Shown here one piece after another: positions 50,059 through 58,332 of a stretch of DNA of 64,000 bases (positions within the stretch are counted from its first letter, which is position 1; each line of letters begins with the position of its first letter). Both the position numbers and the translations under genes were made by a program. The notes beneath the pieces were generated by a model. That model was not told the DNA's origin and made no database searches. It worked only from the letters and a program-made list of their open reading frames with translations. Source of the stretch: UBA937 sp031549725 (GTDB lineage Bacteria; Spirochaetota; Spirochaetia; Treponematales; Breznakiellaceae). The DNA lies in NCBI GenBank assembly GCA_031549725.1, contig JAVBPH010000028.1, positions 1-64,000 on the forward strand, in the 5' to 3' direction.

Positions 50059-51111
50059 GTGAATAAGTTAGTTGAATTAAGAAGACAAATTGAATCTATC
50101 ATTCAATCCCAAGAACACTTTTCTATTGATTTTGATAATGCCTGGGAATGGATAGGGTATTCAACAAAGCAGAAAGGTTTTGAAGCATTAAAAAGTAATT
50201 TTGAAGAAAATTATGATTTTTGCTTAACTAAAAGGTTAAGCAAAACAGGCAAGGGCGGCCACAATATCAAAAAGTATTTTCTCACCACCGACTGTTTTAA
50301 AGCTTTCTGTATGATGGCAGGAACAAAAAAAGGCAAAGAAATACGATTATATTTTCTTAAAGTAGAAGAAGCCTGGAATAATCCGGAAGCGGTTAAAATC
50401 CGGGCCAGACAGATGGGTATTATTCCGCCCCAGGCTATGGTTCCACAGATTGAAGGAGGTATGAATAAGGCGACAATTACCGGAAATCACAGTTTAATGG
50501 ACGCTCTGTGGTTTTACTCTATTGGAATGATTAGCCGGGCGGATTTAATACGCTTCCGGTTTGGGGCCGCAGTGGATCCTTCTGCAGAGGAACTGGAAAT
50601 AGACCCCCTTTCCTTATCATGGACTATGCAAATAAGCGCCATGCGGGAGCTTTACGCTATGAAAGATGACAAATTTCCTCTTTCAAGGGCAAAACTGGAA
50701 GCGCTCATCCGCGGTAAGCCCTCTTCCGGTATGCTTATCCGGCGTTGTTCTTATGAGACTCCATATGAAGCGGATTCATTATATTCCCGGGAAGCAGTCT
50801 TAATCTTGGCAAAACGGTATTTTGAAATCTACGAATCGGAATTTGAAAAGCAAGAATTTGAGCGATTTCCACCAGTAAAAGCGGCTTATGAACAGTTAAA
50901 ATCTAATTATCAGTATAATAAGCCTGGAAATACAACACCAATTTACCTTTGGACAAATAAATCCCATGAGCAGATAGCTGAATTGCGTTATCTGTTTGAG
51001 ACAGGGGTTTATAATAGGGATAGAATAAAGGAGGAATTGTTTGAAAACGTTTCTGCCCAGAATTTAAGTTTGAGTATCAGTGGAGAAAATTGTATTTTGC
51101 ATGATAAATAA
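50059..51111 (+). CDS. AntA / MSV199-type antirepressor-like protein
   Basis: 350 residues from a GTG (AAAAGGAG upstream). Residues about 20-112 (IDFDNAWEWIGYSTKQKGFE, GHNIKKYFLTTDCFKAFCMM, KGKEIRLYFLKVEEAW) are the AntA/MSV199 domain of phage antirepressors. The C-terminal part is unrecognised. It lies next to the repressor and could relieve repression by protein contact or DNA binding. The 138 bp before it hold no clear gene. A terminator follows. Confidence 0.75.
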   Translation: MNKLVELRRQIESIIQSQEHFSIDFDNAWEWIGYSTKQKGFEALKSNFEENYDFCLTKRLSKTGKGGHNIKKYFLTTDCFKAFCMMAGTKKGKEIRLYFLKVEEAWNNPEAVKIRARQMGIIPPQAMVPQIEGGMNKATITGNHSLMDALWFYSIGMISRADLIRFRFGAAVDPSAEELEIDPLSLSWTMQISAMRELYAMKDDKFPLSRAKLEALIRGKPSSGMLIRRCSYETPYEADSLYSREAVLILAKRYFEIYESEFEKQEFERFPPVKAAYEQLKSNYQYNKPGNTTPIYLWTNKSHEQIAELRYLFETGVYNRDRIKEELFENVSAQNLSLSISGENCILHDK

Positions 51112-51152
51112 AAATGTAAGTTGATAATCTCAGAAAATATATCGTATAATCG

Positions 51153-51182
51153 AAGGGATGAAGCAATTTCATCCCTTTTTTA
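51153..51182 (+). terminator. Rho-independent terminator
   Basis: The stem GGGATGAA/TTTCATCCC with a short loop is followed by six T. It lies 42 bp after the AntA-like gene. Confidence 0.8.
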
Positions 51183-51206
51183 TTGCCAAATTAATAGGTG
51201 GTTTTG

Positions 51207-51713
51207 ATGGATATTGATGTGTTTTTGGGAAAAATTGAAGTGTTAGGTATAAAAGCAGGCTTTTTGAATAAAGCAAATTTCAATGGATTGGCCAATCTTA
51301 TTTCTGACAGGGAAGAAGTATTGGGCGCCAGTGAGTGTATGGGTAAAATGGGCGGTGGAGCCGTTATTGTTACCAATAAGGCGTTTTATGCATCGGTGTT
51401 TAATAAAATGCTTGGGGCGGATCAATATTCTATCCCCTTGGGGAAAATAGGAAGCTATTCCACATCCGGACTTGGAGGTTTAAAATTGGTTATTACCGAG
51501 GGTACAACCCAGCATGTTTTCAACACAGTTTCCAAGTCGCAGGATATAATGATTGCCATCAAAAAGGGTATTGAAGGACAAAATCAGGAGAATACGGTTC
51601 CGATACAAGCTTCTTCCGCAGCTGATGAAATCAGAAAATATAAAACCCTTATGGATGATGGTATTATTACCGAGGAACAATTTGAAAAGAAAAAGGCCGA
51701 GTTATTGGGGTAA
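51207..51713 (+). CDS. PH-like domain + SHOCT protein
   Basis: 168 residues from the ATG at 51207. The central part (GGGAVIVTNKAFYASVFNKM; YSIPLGKIGSYSTSGLGGLK) looks like a bacterial PH-type domain. The C-terminus (DEIRKYKTLMDDGIITEEQF, EKKKAELLG) is a SHOCT oligomerisation motif. Such proteins occur in many prophages as accessory genes; the role is not known. It stands after a terminator, so it has separate transcription. Confidence 0.7.
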   Translation: MDIDVFLGKIEVLGIKAGFLNKANFNGLANLISDREEVLGASECMGKMGGGAVIVTNKAFYASVFNKMLGADQYSIPLGKIGSYSTSGLGGLKLVITEGTTQHVFNTVSKSQDIMIAIKKGIEGQNQENTVPIQASSAADEIRKYKTLMDDGIITEEQFEKKKAELLG

Positions 51714-51765
51714 TACGCCCGGCCAGGAAAATGACTAATTTTGTAGGCATTTATTGAGGAGAGAA

Positions 51766-51984
51766 ATGATGAGTAATTCTGAAATAATTAAAGATAAAGT
51801 ATGTGGTTTTTGTGGAAGTCATAATATAAAGCTTGCTTTTCTTATTGCGGATGGACAACAACCTGCTGTAATGAACAGGGATTCAACAGGAATAACATCA
51901 ATGGGAATACACTGTCTTTCATGTAATAAAATGGATCCATATATTTTTGATCGAAAAATCATTGAAGCCGAATGGAATAAATAA
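51766..51984 (+). CDS. Small zinc-ribbon protein (Lar/Com-like)
   Basis: 72 residues from the ATG at 51766 (GAGGAG upstream). KVCGFCGSHNIKLAFLIADG and IHCLSCNKMDPYIFD hold a CxxC...CxxC ribbon, and IIEAEWNK ends the protein, as in restriction-alleviation-type proteins. It is the last intact gene before attR. The 205 bp that follow contain only the ATGAGAATA repeats. Confidence 0.6.
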   Translation: MMSNSEIIKDKVCGFCGSHNIKLAFLIADGQQPAVMNRDSTGITSMGIHCLSCNKMDPYIFDRKIIEAEWNK

Positions 51985-52077
51985 TCCAACCAAATACCAG
52001 GGCGTTCCGGTACTTGGTTGGAAATACAAAAAATGCTTAAAAATACTAATATTATCCTTACAACTCTATTTATTAAA

Positions 52078-52098
52078 ATGAGAATAGAAATGAGAATA
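52078..52098 (+). promoter_or_regulatory. Possible integrase arm-type sites near attR
   Basis: ATGAGAATA at 52078-52086 and 52090-52098, 92 bp inside attR. They match the pair at 12233/12244 near attL. Confidence 0.5.
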
Positions 52099-52189
52099 AA
52101 AATATAAATGAATATCAAAGATTGACAAAAATGCTTGATTTACTATATATGTATATCAAGCAATATCTAAACGTATCAAAAACATATTT

Positions 52190-52237
52190 TCTGGTTTACA
52201 CCCAGAGGGTCGGGGGTTCGAATCCCTCAGCGCCCAA
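52190..52237 (+). other. attR core (48-bp direct repeat, prophage right end)
   Basis: Exact copy of 12128-12175. Only the 3' half of tRNA-Val is present, so this is not a second functional tRNA gene. Confidence 0.95.
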
Positions 52238-52261
52238 AGTAAGTTTTTGTGTTGTAAGGAT

Positions 52262-52677
52262 TTATAACAATCCTATTGATGGCGTTTTTATTAATGTCAA
52301 TACAATGTCAAGAGGAAAACCTTCGGTTCTGGGTTGCTGCCTGACGTTGCCTTTAGTGTAATCCTTTGCTTTACCAAGGTTAATAGTATAGCTCCCAATG
52401 AATTGTTTTTTCCAGTTTATGGCAAACCAATTGATCTAAGAGTAGCAGAGATGGAATTTAAAAAGGCTGTAAACCGATAGAAGGCAGAAAAATAACCTCG
52501 CATTCACTACGCTATACTTATGTAACCAGGACTCGGCGTTTACTTGATGCAAATATTGTACAACTAATGGCTGACCATTCATCAATGGAAATGAATTAAG
52601 AATATAACCGTCCGGAGTTGATCGAAAATGCAAAAGTACTGGCTCCAAATAGAAGTCAAATGAATAAATTCTTTTAG
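52262..52677 (+). pseudogene. Integrase C-terminal remnant
   Basis: Frame-broken segments align with the intact integrase: EENLRFWVAA (against EEHPRFRVAL), GKPIDLRVAEMEFKKAV, then GRKITSHSLRYTYVTRTRRL, VQLMADHSS, EYNRPELIENAKVLAP and a final MNKFF. Internal stops and at least two frame changes are present, and the core His is in ADHSS. The N-terminal half is absent. It marks an earlier, related phage at this tRNA. Confidence 0.85.
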
Positions 52678-52697
52678 CAAATAATAGAGGACAAAAA

Positions 52698-53078
52698 ATG
52701 AAAAAAAATTGTTTGAATTGTCATTTTATGAATATTAAAGGGATAACCAGGGACAAAGAACCATTTACCGAATCCGTACCAGAAGAAAGAAGAAAAATTG
52801 AGATTTTTTTAAACGAAAGGAATTTAATAATTGAAAATAGGCCATGGCACTTTGTCTGTTCAAAAGGAAGGTGGGCGTATAATTCTTATAAAACAGATGA
52901 AGAAATGAAAAATGATATTTCAAAGACTAAGAGAAAAAAGTGTGTTTTCTTCTTGCCCTCTGCTAGTGGTGCAAATAATGATTCAGTTACTGAATCACAA
53001 AAAATGATAAATGAGCATAATGATAGGCGTTTTACAAAAGTAACCGCCATTATTGCAATAATGGCATTTCAAAAATAA
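52698..53078 (+). CDS. Unknown protein in the remnant element
   Basis: 126 residues. NCLNCHFMNIKG and HFVCSKGRWAYNSYK supply three to four Cys/His residues, perhaps a metal site. The C-terminal part is low in features and ends AIIAIMAFQK. AGGAC is a poor Shine-Dalgarno. It may be truncated. No family is recognised. Confidence 0.45.
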   Translation: MKKNCLNCHFMNIKGITRDKEPFTESVPEERRKIEIFLNERNLIIENRPWHFVCSKGRWAYNSYKTDEEMKNDISKTKRKKCVFFLPSASGANNDSVTESQKMINEHNDRRFTKVTAIIAIMAFQK

Positions 53079-53088
53079 AAATCTTGGA

Positions 53089-53517
53089 TTAAATAGTTAA
53101 TACTTCAGTTTCAAATATCTTTTCAATTTTTTTCAGAGTTTTGAGGGTTGGGTTTGCAGTTTCAGGGTTTTCAAGTTTTTGATATACCTGATACTTTACG
53201 CCGAGTTTGTCCGCAACCTCCGTCTGCGTCATTCCTTTTGACTTCCGCTCTGCCCTAAGCCAAATAGCAAAAGACAAGCTTGGAGAAAGTTCAATGCCAT
53301 ACCAATCCTTCCTGGCAGGAACTTTGAACGCGGGGATTTCTTTGTCATCATCAAGGTAACTTTCCAAAAGCCCGGTTAATGCTTCCGAGGCCATTTCTTT
53401 AGCATGTTCAAGGGTATCTCCGTATGTTAAAATATCAGAATAAACATCCGGGGCTTCTACATACCAGCACTTATCTTTCCGGGAATAGGTTATTTTACAG
53501 GGAATAATTGTTTTCAT
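53089..53517 (-). CDS. hicB: HicB-like antitoxin with XRE HTH
   Basis: 142 residues. The N-terminal CKITYSRKDKCWYVEAPDVY, SDILTYGDTLEHAKEMASEA is the HicB fold. The C-terminal ERKSKGMTQTEVADKLGVKY and NPTLKTLKKIEKIF is an XRE helix-turn-helix. It neutralises the HicA encoded just upstream (ATGA overlap) and should repress the module. Confidence 0.88.
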   Translation of the reverse strand: MKTIIPCKITYSRKDKCWYVEAPDVYSDILTYGDTLEHAKEMASEALTGLLESYLDDDKEIPAFKVPARKDWYGIELSPSLSFAIWLRAERKSKGMTQTEVADKLGVKYQVYQKLENPETANPTLKTLKKIEKIFETEVLTI

Positions 53518-53693
53518 TTCAATCCTGCCTTTTTAAAAATAGTATTAAGAATACCAGGTTTTAAATCAGTATTCCCATGAACCGGCACCACAATAGTCTC
53601 ACTTCCTTTTTTTAGGATATGGTGGGAACCATTTATCCGTATCAATTTCCAGTTACTTTTTTCAAGCAATTTTAATACTTCTTTGCCGTTCAT
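53514..53693 (-). CDS. hicA: HicA toxin
   Basis: 59 residues from the ATG at 53693. GKEVLKLLEKSNWKLIRING, SHHILKKGSETIVVPVHGNT and LKPGILNTIFKKAG are the complete HicA pattern with the catalytic His of GSHH. A longer start at 53708 would lie inside the promoter. The predicted +1 coincides with the ATG, so the mRNA may be leaderless. Confidence 0.88.
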   Translation of the reverse strand: MNGKEVLKLLEKSNWKLIRINGSHHILKKGSETIVVPVHGNTDLKPGILNTIFKKAGLK

Positions 53694-53699
53694 GAAAAT

Positions 53700-53728
53700 A
53701 ATATACACCTTATATGGTGTATTGTCTA
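53700..53728 (-). promoter_or_regulatory. hicAB promoter with operator palindrome
   Basis: Minus strand: TAGACA (53728-53723), 17-bp spacer, TATATT (53705-53700). The spacer contains ATACACC-N6-GGTGTAT (53722-53703), a 7-6-7 inverted repeat well placed for HicB autorepression. Confidence 0.65.
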
Positions 53729-53793
53729 GTTATCGGTTTTATAGGACAAATAGGAATAAAAATGAGAATAAAATCAGTAAACTAAGGCAATAT

Positions 53794-53839
53794 TTAGTTT
53801 GCACCCAGGGGGTCGGGAGTCCGAATCCCTCAGCATCCA
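53794..53839 (+). other. Degenerate third att site
   Basis: About 46 bases align to the att core with several substitutions (for example TTTGCACCCAG against TTTACACCCAG, GGAGTCCG against GGGGTTCG). ATGAGAATA stands 24 bp upstream (53762-53770). It was probably the right end of an older insertion. Confidence 0.75.
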
Positions 53840-53917
53840 GGGTGGTTTTTTGTATAATACCCTTCTTGGCTTCGCCTCGGGCAAACCTGGCCCGGAGCGG
53901 CGGCTAATACCATTTTG

Positions 53918-54685
53918 CTACTTATATTTTCTGCCAATATAAAAAACATATCCATAATACTGTTTATATTTTGAATATAGTTCCACTTCGTATTTATCAC
54001 CTTCGATATAATCCACTACGGATTTATTTCCTGGATATTTTTTCAAAAGTGTTTTTTCCGATGCTTCCCGGGGCATAAAATAATTTTCCGTCCAGCATTT
54101 TTCGGGCAATACAAATGAAGCAGCAAAATTATAACCGGCTTTTTGCATTATTGAAATATTATGCCCTATTGTATCTAATCCGCTGCCGGCATCAGTCCAG
54201 AACTTTTCAATTTCGGCAGGGTGTTCATCGGTAAGCCATGAGGGGCACGTTACGGCAATATAACCATTTTTTTTGAGAAAGCCGTTCCAATAGGTTAATC
54301 CCTTTTCAAAACCGATATTGTCTATCGCCCCTTCTGACCAAATAAGGTCAAATTCCTCTTTTTGAAAAGAAAGATTTTCCATTGATCCGACAAAACCTTT
54401 TACTCTATCCTGGAGGCCTGATTTTTTTGCGTTACCGTTAAAAACATCTATAAAATCAGGGCAAAGATCTACGCCGGTAATATTTCCGGTGATATGTTGT
54501 GCAAGGATCATTGTCTGCCCGCCGGTTCCGCAAGCTAAATCTGCTGCCCGGGAAATTTTATTTGGATTATCTATAAAACTTAATGCCTTAATAGTCATTT
54601 CCGGGCTGCCGGGCCCCTGCCGTTCCAATCCAACATGGGCTTCAACAATTAAATCAAGCATTGATAGTTGTTCATCCGTCATCAT
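53918..54685 (-). CDS. Class I SAM-dependent methyltransferase
   Basis: 255 residues from the ATG at 54685 (AAGGAG upstream). Motif I AADLACGTGGQTMILA, the acidic loop GVDLCPDFID, and EEFDLIWSEGAIDNIGFEKG are those of a UbiE/small-molecule type methyltransferase. The substrate cannot be read. It lies just outside the third att copy, so it may be host or an older acquisition. Confidence 0.75.
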   Translation of the reverse strand: MMTDEQLSMLDLIVEAHVGLERQGPGSPEMTIKALSFIDNPNKISRAADLACGTGGQTMILAQHITGNITGVDLCPDFIDVFNGNAKKSGLQDRVKGFVGSMENLSFQKEEFDLIWSEGAIDNIGFEKGLTYWNGFLKKNGYIAVTCPSWLTDEHPAEIEKFWTDAGSGLDTIGHNISIMQKAGYNFAASFVLPEKCWTENYFMPREASEKTLLKKYPGNKSVVDYIEGDKYEVELYSKYKQYYGYVFYIGRKYK

Positions 54686-54824
54686 CTTACTCCTTATTTT
54701 ATTCGCAGGCGGGTTTAATTCCCCGCGGAGGCTCATTTGCTTTGTTGATTTTTTTATATCATTGTTACATTATACTTCGTTCATTTTATAAGAGCTACCT
54801 AAAAAATAATTCAGAAATAAAAAA

Positions 54825-54850
54825 GCGACATGGCAGAATTGCCGTGTCGC
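54825..54850 (-). terminator. Rho-independent terminator of the CD3324-type gene
   Basis: GCGACA...TGTCGC stem extended by GGCA/TGCC with a short loop. On the minus strand it is followed by a T-run. It lies 8 bp downstream of the gene. Confidence 0.8.
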
Positions 54851-54857
54851 TCCCGCT

Positions 54858-55133
54858 TTAGCATTGATTTTTCATATCAGCCAATATTTTATATATTGTT
54901 TTGGGTGACAAGCAGTTACGGCTTGCAATGTCCTCAACCGAAATGCCGCCTTGATACTGGGAAAAAATTCTCTCATTACGCTCTTGAACATATTGCCGGC
55001 TATTCTTGACTTCTCCCCACTGTTTTTTATTCTCTAATTTTCGGGGGATATAAATATATTCACCGTCAATATACCTTTGTATTGCTTCCAGTAAGTCAGC
55101 AGGCAATACGCTAATTGCATTTTTGTAGCCCAT
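54858..55133 (-). CDS. CD3324-family HTH regulator
   Basis: 91 residues. GYKNAISVLPADLLEAIQRY, DGEYIYIPRKLENKKQWGE and the C-terminal VEDIASRNCLSPKTIYKIL helix-turn-helix match the CD3324/Mor-like family of small regulators. Nothing in the context shows its target. A terminator follows. Confidence 0.78.
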   Translation of the reverse strand: MGYKNAISVLPADLLEAIQRYIDGEYIYIPRKLENKKQWGEVKNSRQYVQERNERIFSQYQGGISVEDIASRNCLSPKTIYKILADMKNQC

Positions 55134-55398
55134 GGTGCTCTCCTAAAATTATTGTTTCAGGATTGAGCAAAGGCTATCTCACAGCATGTTTGTTATGCGA
55201 CAGCCCTTGCTCCGCATAGCACCGATTCCAAATGGTATAAACCCATAGTCCATTCTCCTTTAATATAATTTGCTCTATAAAAGTTTTATCACATATATGT
55301 GAATGCATCAAGGAATTATACAAAGGCGAAGTATAAACGAATTGATTCCCCCGAAACCGGAAAAAAATGGCCCGGCATATTACAAATAAACCCCCGAA
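55134..55398. other. Intergenic, no gene seen
   Basis: 265 bp. It includes a Shine-Dalgarno-like TCTCC complement for the regulator gene and A/T-rich stretches that could hold its promoter. I see no RNA gene or supported coding frame. Confidence 0.5.
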
Positions 55399-56901
55399 TC
55401 AGCCATTCATTTCCGGCAGCCTCATGCTTGGATACACTTCCTCCATGAAATTATCCGGATAGTGTTCGTCCAGGAATATCTCAACCTTGTTTTTGGGCGG
55501 AATGTTCATCAGGCGTTCACTCCACCGGTATACGGCTGCCCCGGAAATTCCCATATCAAAAATGATCAGCGCAAAAAATACCCAGGTCAGGAACACCCCC
55601 TGTTTTTTAAGCATCCGGTCAATAAAACTGATAATCCTGGGCAGGATAAATTTTATCAGCAGCACCCCCAGGATTCCCCAGAAAAGCATAAACATCAGGC
55701 TGGTCCGTCCCTGGGGGCCAATGGAAAAATTCTGTTCATCGTACTGCCATGAAACGGTTTTAAATACCTTTTCCTGGATAAAGCTGCAGAACCACTCAAA
55801 GGCTCCACCCACAATGGCGCTGCCTAAAAAGATAACGCTGTCCCGCTTGTTTGCCAGGGGTAGCAGCGTCAGGACCATCAGCACCGCACCGAATCCGTAT
55901 ACCTGGTTGAAGGGGCCGTATATTACTCCCTGGCGGCTTTCCAGAACCCCCCGGGTTACCAGGGCAAAAATCGTTTCCAGGACATATCCTATAACCCCTG
56001 AAAAAAGAAAGATCCAGAATATTTTATAAAAGTTCAGTTTTACTGTGATAGCCGGGGTTTCTTTTTTTTCTGATTTGAAAAAGCCCCGGAACGCGGCCAC
56101 CGCCTGGGCCCATCTCCGGGAACCCGGGTGCTGCCGGTCTAGGGAGACCAGGTCCCGGAGGACCGATGCATCTTTTTTTGTATCCGCCCTGCGGAGAGTG
56201 GGAAATGATTTCAGCAGCCGGTAACCGCTGTGTTCAAACTTCGCGGTGATTCCCATTTTATCGAGCAGTTCCCGGGGTATCTCCGGTGGTTTATTCTTTG
56301 TCCGGGACTCAATGGCATTCTGAAGGATTGCTTTTTCTTCTTCGGTCAGCCGGGGATATATTTTTTCCCACTGTTCATACCGGATCTGGAAATCTGAAAG
56401 GAGCTGTATGGAGTAATACTGATCCACCGCCATAAGAATGATAATTCCCGATGCGATTAACCGGGAAATGGCATGGGGCACATCCCCCAGCAGCAGGTGT
56501 ATCCAGTCTCCGCCGTAGTATACAAAAAGGGTAAAAATTACCGCATAAAAAAAGACCTTGGGCAGATATACCCGGCCGCGGATCTGGAGTTTTCTGTCCC
56601 GGTAATCCCACCACTGGAAATTGGTGATTTTTTCCAGCAGCAGATTTCCCGCATAATCGTAAATAATGAAAAATGCTATGGCAATGATAAGAAACACCGG
56701 CAGAGGAATGGATATGCCGCTTTTAAGCAGGATAAGTAACACCCCGGCGATGCCGTACATTGGTTTGTAAGGACCGTAAAGGAATCCCGTATTTGCCAGT
56801 TTTCTGTAACGGAGAAGATGTACCAGGGTATCCCAGGCCCATCCGACAAAACTAAAGAAAAGGAAATAAAACACCATATCGGAAAAAGCGGTGATAACCA
56901 T
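55399..56901 (-). CDS. Duplicated CmpB-type putative ABC transporter permease
   Basis: 500 residues from the ATG at 56901 (AAAGGAG, 6 nt). Two homologous membrane halves each begin with the family signature: SFVGWAWDTLVHLL with GFLYGPYKPMYGIAGV (about 18-55), and SGVIGYVLETIFALV with GVIYGPFNQVYGFGAV (about 300-345). About eight to ten membrane segments are expected, with a charged cytoplasmic linker (about 185-285). The family is annotated as a putative ABC-transporter permease; the substrate is unknown. Single-domain members are about half this length. Confidence 0.7.
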   Translation of the reverse strand: MVITAFSDMVFYFLFFSFVGWAWDTLVHLLRYRKLANTGFLYGPYKPMYGIAGVLLILLKSGISIPLPVFLIIAIAFFIIYDYAGNLLLEKITNFQWWDYRDRKLQIRGRVYLPKVFFYAVIFTLFVYYGGDWIHLLLGDVPHAISRLIASGIIILMAVDQYYSIQLLSDFQIRYEQWEKIYPRLTEEEKAILQNAIESRTKNKPPEIPRELLDKMGITAKFEHSGYRLLKSFPTLRRADTKKDASVLRDLVSLDRQHPGSRRWAQAVAAFRGFFKSEKKETPAITVKLNFYKIFWIFLFSGVIGYVLETIFALVTRGVLESRQGVIYGPFNQVYGFGAVLMVLTLLPLANKRDSVIFLGSAIVGGAFEWFCSFIQEKVFKTVSWQYDEQNFSIGPQGRTSLMFMLFWGILGVLLIKFILPRIISFIDRMLKKQGVFLTWVFFALIIFDMGISGAAVYRWSERLMNIPPKNKVEIFLDEHYPDNFMEEVYPSMRLPEMNG

Positions 56902-57021
56902 GCACATCTCCTTTGTTGTATTAATCCCGGACTGATATGAATAAAATGAGGTTTTGAGTCCTCTGTACAGGACTAATCCATTTCCGTCCGGGGGTTAATC
57001 CGGGTTCAATTCCCGGGGGTA

Positions 57022-58254
57022 TTATCTTTTGTTCATCTGAATCAGGGTTGCCTGAATCCATTCAGCGGCTTCTTCTTCGTAGCTGTTTTGGACTAAAAGG
57101 AATTCAAAAAGCGCTTCCCTTGGGGCCGCGGTAAAATAGTAACTCTGGCCCAGGTAGAACCTGGCCCTGGCCTCTGCCTGAACCGTCCTGGGGATGGATA
57201 AATATTGAATAAGCTCTTCCTTGGCTTTCTGCCAATCCCTTTTAGTAAATGAACCCTGGACAATAGCTTTCAGGGAATAATCTTCACCCCCGGACCCGGT
57301 TTCCAGATCCTGGGCGAATGCCCTGGGTTGTTTCTGGAGAGGAGTTTGATTTTTAGGATGAAAATTGCGGGTAATATCCGCTACGGCTTTAGCAGCTTCA
57401 GGGCTTAACGGAGCAGGAACAGCCAATTCCGGCAGATTATCTATACCCGACACAAGGTTATTTATGGATATGGTGGGCAGGGGCATGGACCGGAGACCAT
57501 CCCCCATACCGTTCCAGCTTGAATCCAGAGGGATTTCCACCGGCCTTTGGGTCGCATTTACCCCCGGCTGAATCTGGATATTTCCCCGGGAAATATCTTC
57601 TTCATATATGATGGAATAATAATAGGAAATACCCGGAACAGGATAATCGGTAAAGGGTGATTTTACCCCGGACTGCACAATAACAGCCCTCAGAAGATCC
57701 TGGGTGTTCTTTATTTCATGGACGCTCCGGTACAAGACCGGCGTTTTGGCGCTGCCATCGGTCCTGAAGGTGATGGAAACCGCATCCCCCTGGACCGAAG
57801 CAGAGATGGATTGAATTCCCATAACCTGGGAAACCGGCGGCCTCCTGTCTTCCGTGACCGCCAACTGGCCCGTAATACCCTGCTGGACCACCACGCTGAT
57901 GGTATTCCCCATGGGGATGGCTATTTCATATTTTTGACCGCTGATATCGCTGGAAGCAATAAAATAATGCCAGGTACCGGGCTCCTCAATTTCATCGATA
58001 TAAGAACCTACCCCGTAGGGAACTTCCACAGGTTCCGCCAGCAGGGATGGATGGGAGGAGTCAAAGGGTCTCTGGGAACGGTACACATATACCGGTCCTT
58101 TAACATCAGCCGAATCTTTCCAGGTCAGACGGATAAGATTGTTTTTTGCTTCAATTGTAAGCCTTGAGACAAAAGGTGCAAAGACAGCTTCCTGGGCAAA
58201 GAGGAGAACCGAAGACATAATCAAGGCGCATAAAAGTATCCTTTTGTTCTTCAT
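57022..58254 (-). CDS. Exported FN3/TPR-like protein
   Basis: 410 residues. Signal peptide KRILLCALIMSSVLLFAQEA. Two beta domains of FN3 type follow (LTIEAKNNLIRLTWKDSADV ... VYRSQRPFDSS; ISASVQGDAVSITFRTDG ... LYRSVHE). A C-terminal helical part has KAKEELIQYLSIPRTVQAEA and FYLGQSYYFTAAPREALFEF (TPR-like). It probably acts in the periplasm or envelope of treponemes. It is divergent from the Cas2-like gene. Confidence 0.6.
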   Translation of the reverse strand: MKNKRILLCALIMSSVLLFAQEAVFAPFVSRLTIEAKNNLIRLTWKDSADVKGPVYVYRSQRPFDSSHPSLLAEPVEVPYGVGSYIDEIEEPGTWHYFIASSDISGQKYEIAIPMGNTISVVVQQGITGQLAVTEDRRPPVSQVMGIQSISASVQGDAVSITFRTDGSAKTPVLYRSVHEIKNTQDLLRAVIVQSGVKSPFTDYPVPGISYYYSIIYEEDISRGNIQIQPGVNATQRPVEIPLDSSWNGMGDGLRSMPLPTISINNLVSGIDNLPELAVPAPLSPEAAKAVADITRNFHPKNQTPLQKQPRAFAQDLETGSGGEDYSLKAIVQGSFTKRDWQKAKEELIQYLSIPRTVQAEARARFYLGQSYYFTAAPREALFEFLLVQNSYEEEAAEWIQATLIQMNKR

Positions 58255-58332
58255 ATTACTATAATATTCGGTAAAATTTCATCTCGTCCAGAGTGGTTTG
58301 ACATAATTATGGCTTTTACGTAATCTATATGT

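Larger units (their letters stand above)
12128..52237. mobile_element. Integrated myovirus-type prophage, about 40.1 kb
   Basis: It is bounded by 48-bp repeats of the tRNA-Val 3' half. It holds an integrase next to attL, a complete rightward head/lysis/tail block (13.8-36.8 kb), a leftward replication/partition/methylation block (37.0-49.4 kb), a repressor with operators, and an antirepressor. I see no interrupted structural gene, so it may be functional. Head genes are lambda-like and tail genes Mu-like; no Mu transposase is present. The base composition is more A/T-rich than the flanks. Confidence 0.93.
52238..53839. mobile_element. Remnant of an older element in the same att site
   Basis: It lies between attR and a degenerate third att copy (53794-53839). 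It starts with the decayed C-terminal half of an integrase related to the intact one, as the intact prophage starts after attL. It then holds a small unknown gene and a hicAB module. Most of the former element has been deleted. Confidence 0.7.

Noticed and set aside
52190..52237. Second tRNA-Val gene
   Set aside because: Only the 3' half is present; the acceptor 5' strand and D arm are missing, so it is attR.
12128..52237. Transposable Mu-type phage
   Set aside because: Tail genes are Mu-like, but there is no transposase pair; the ends are tRNA att repeats next to a tyrosine integrase.
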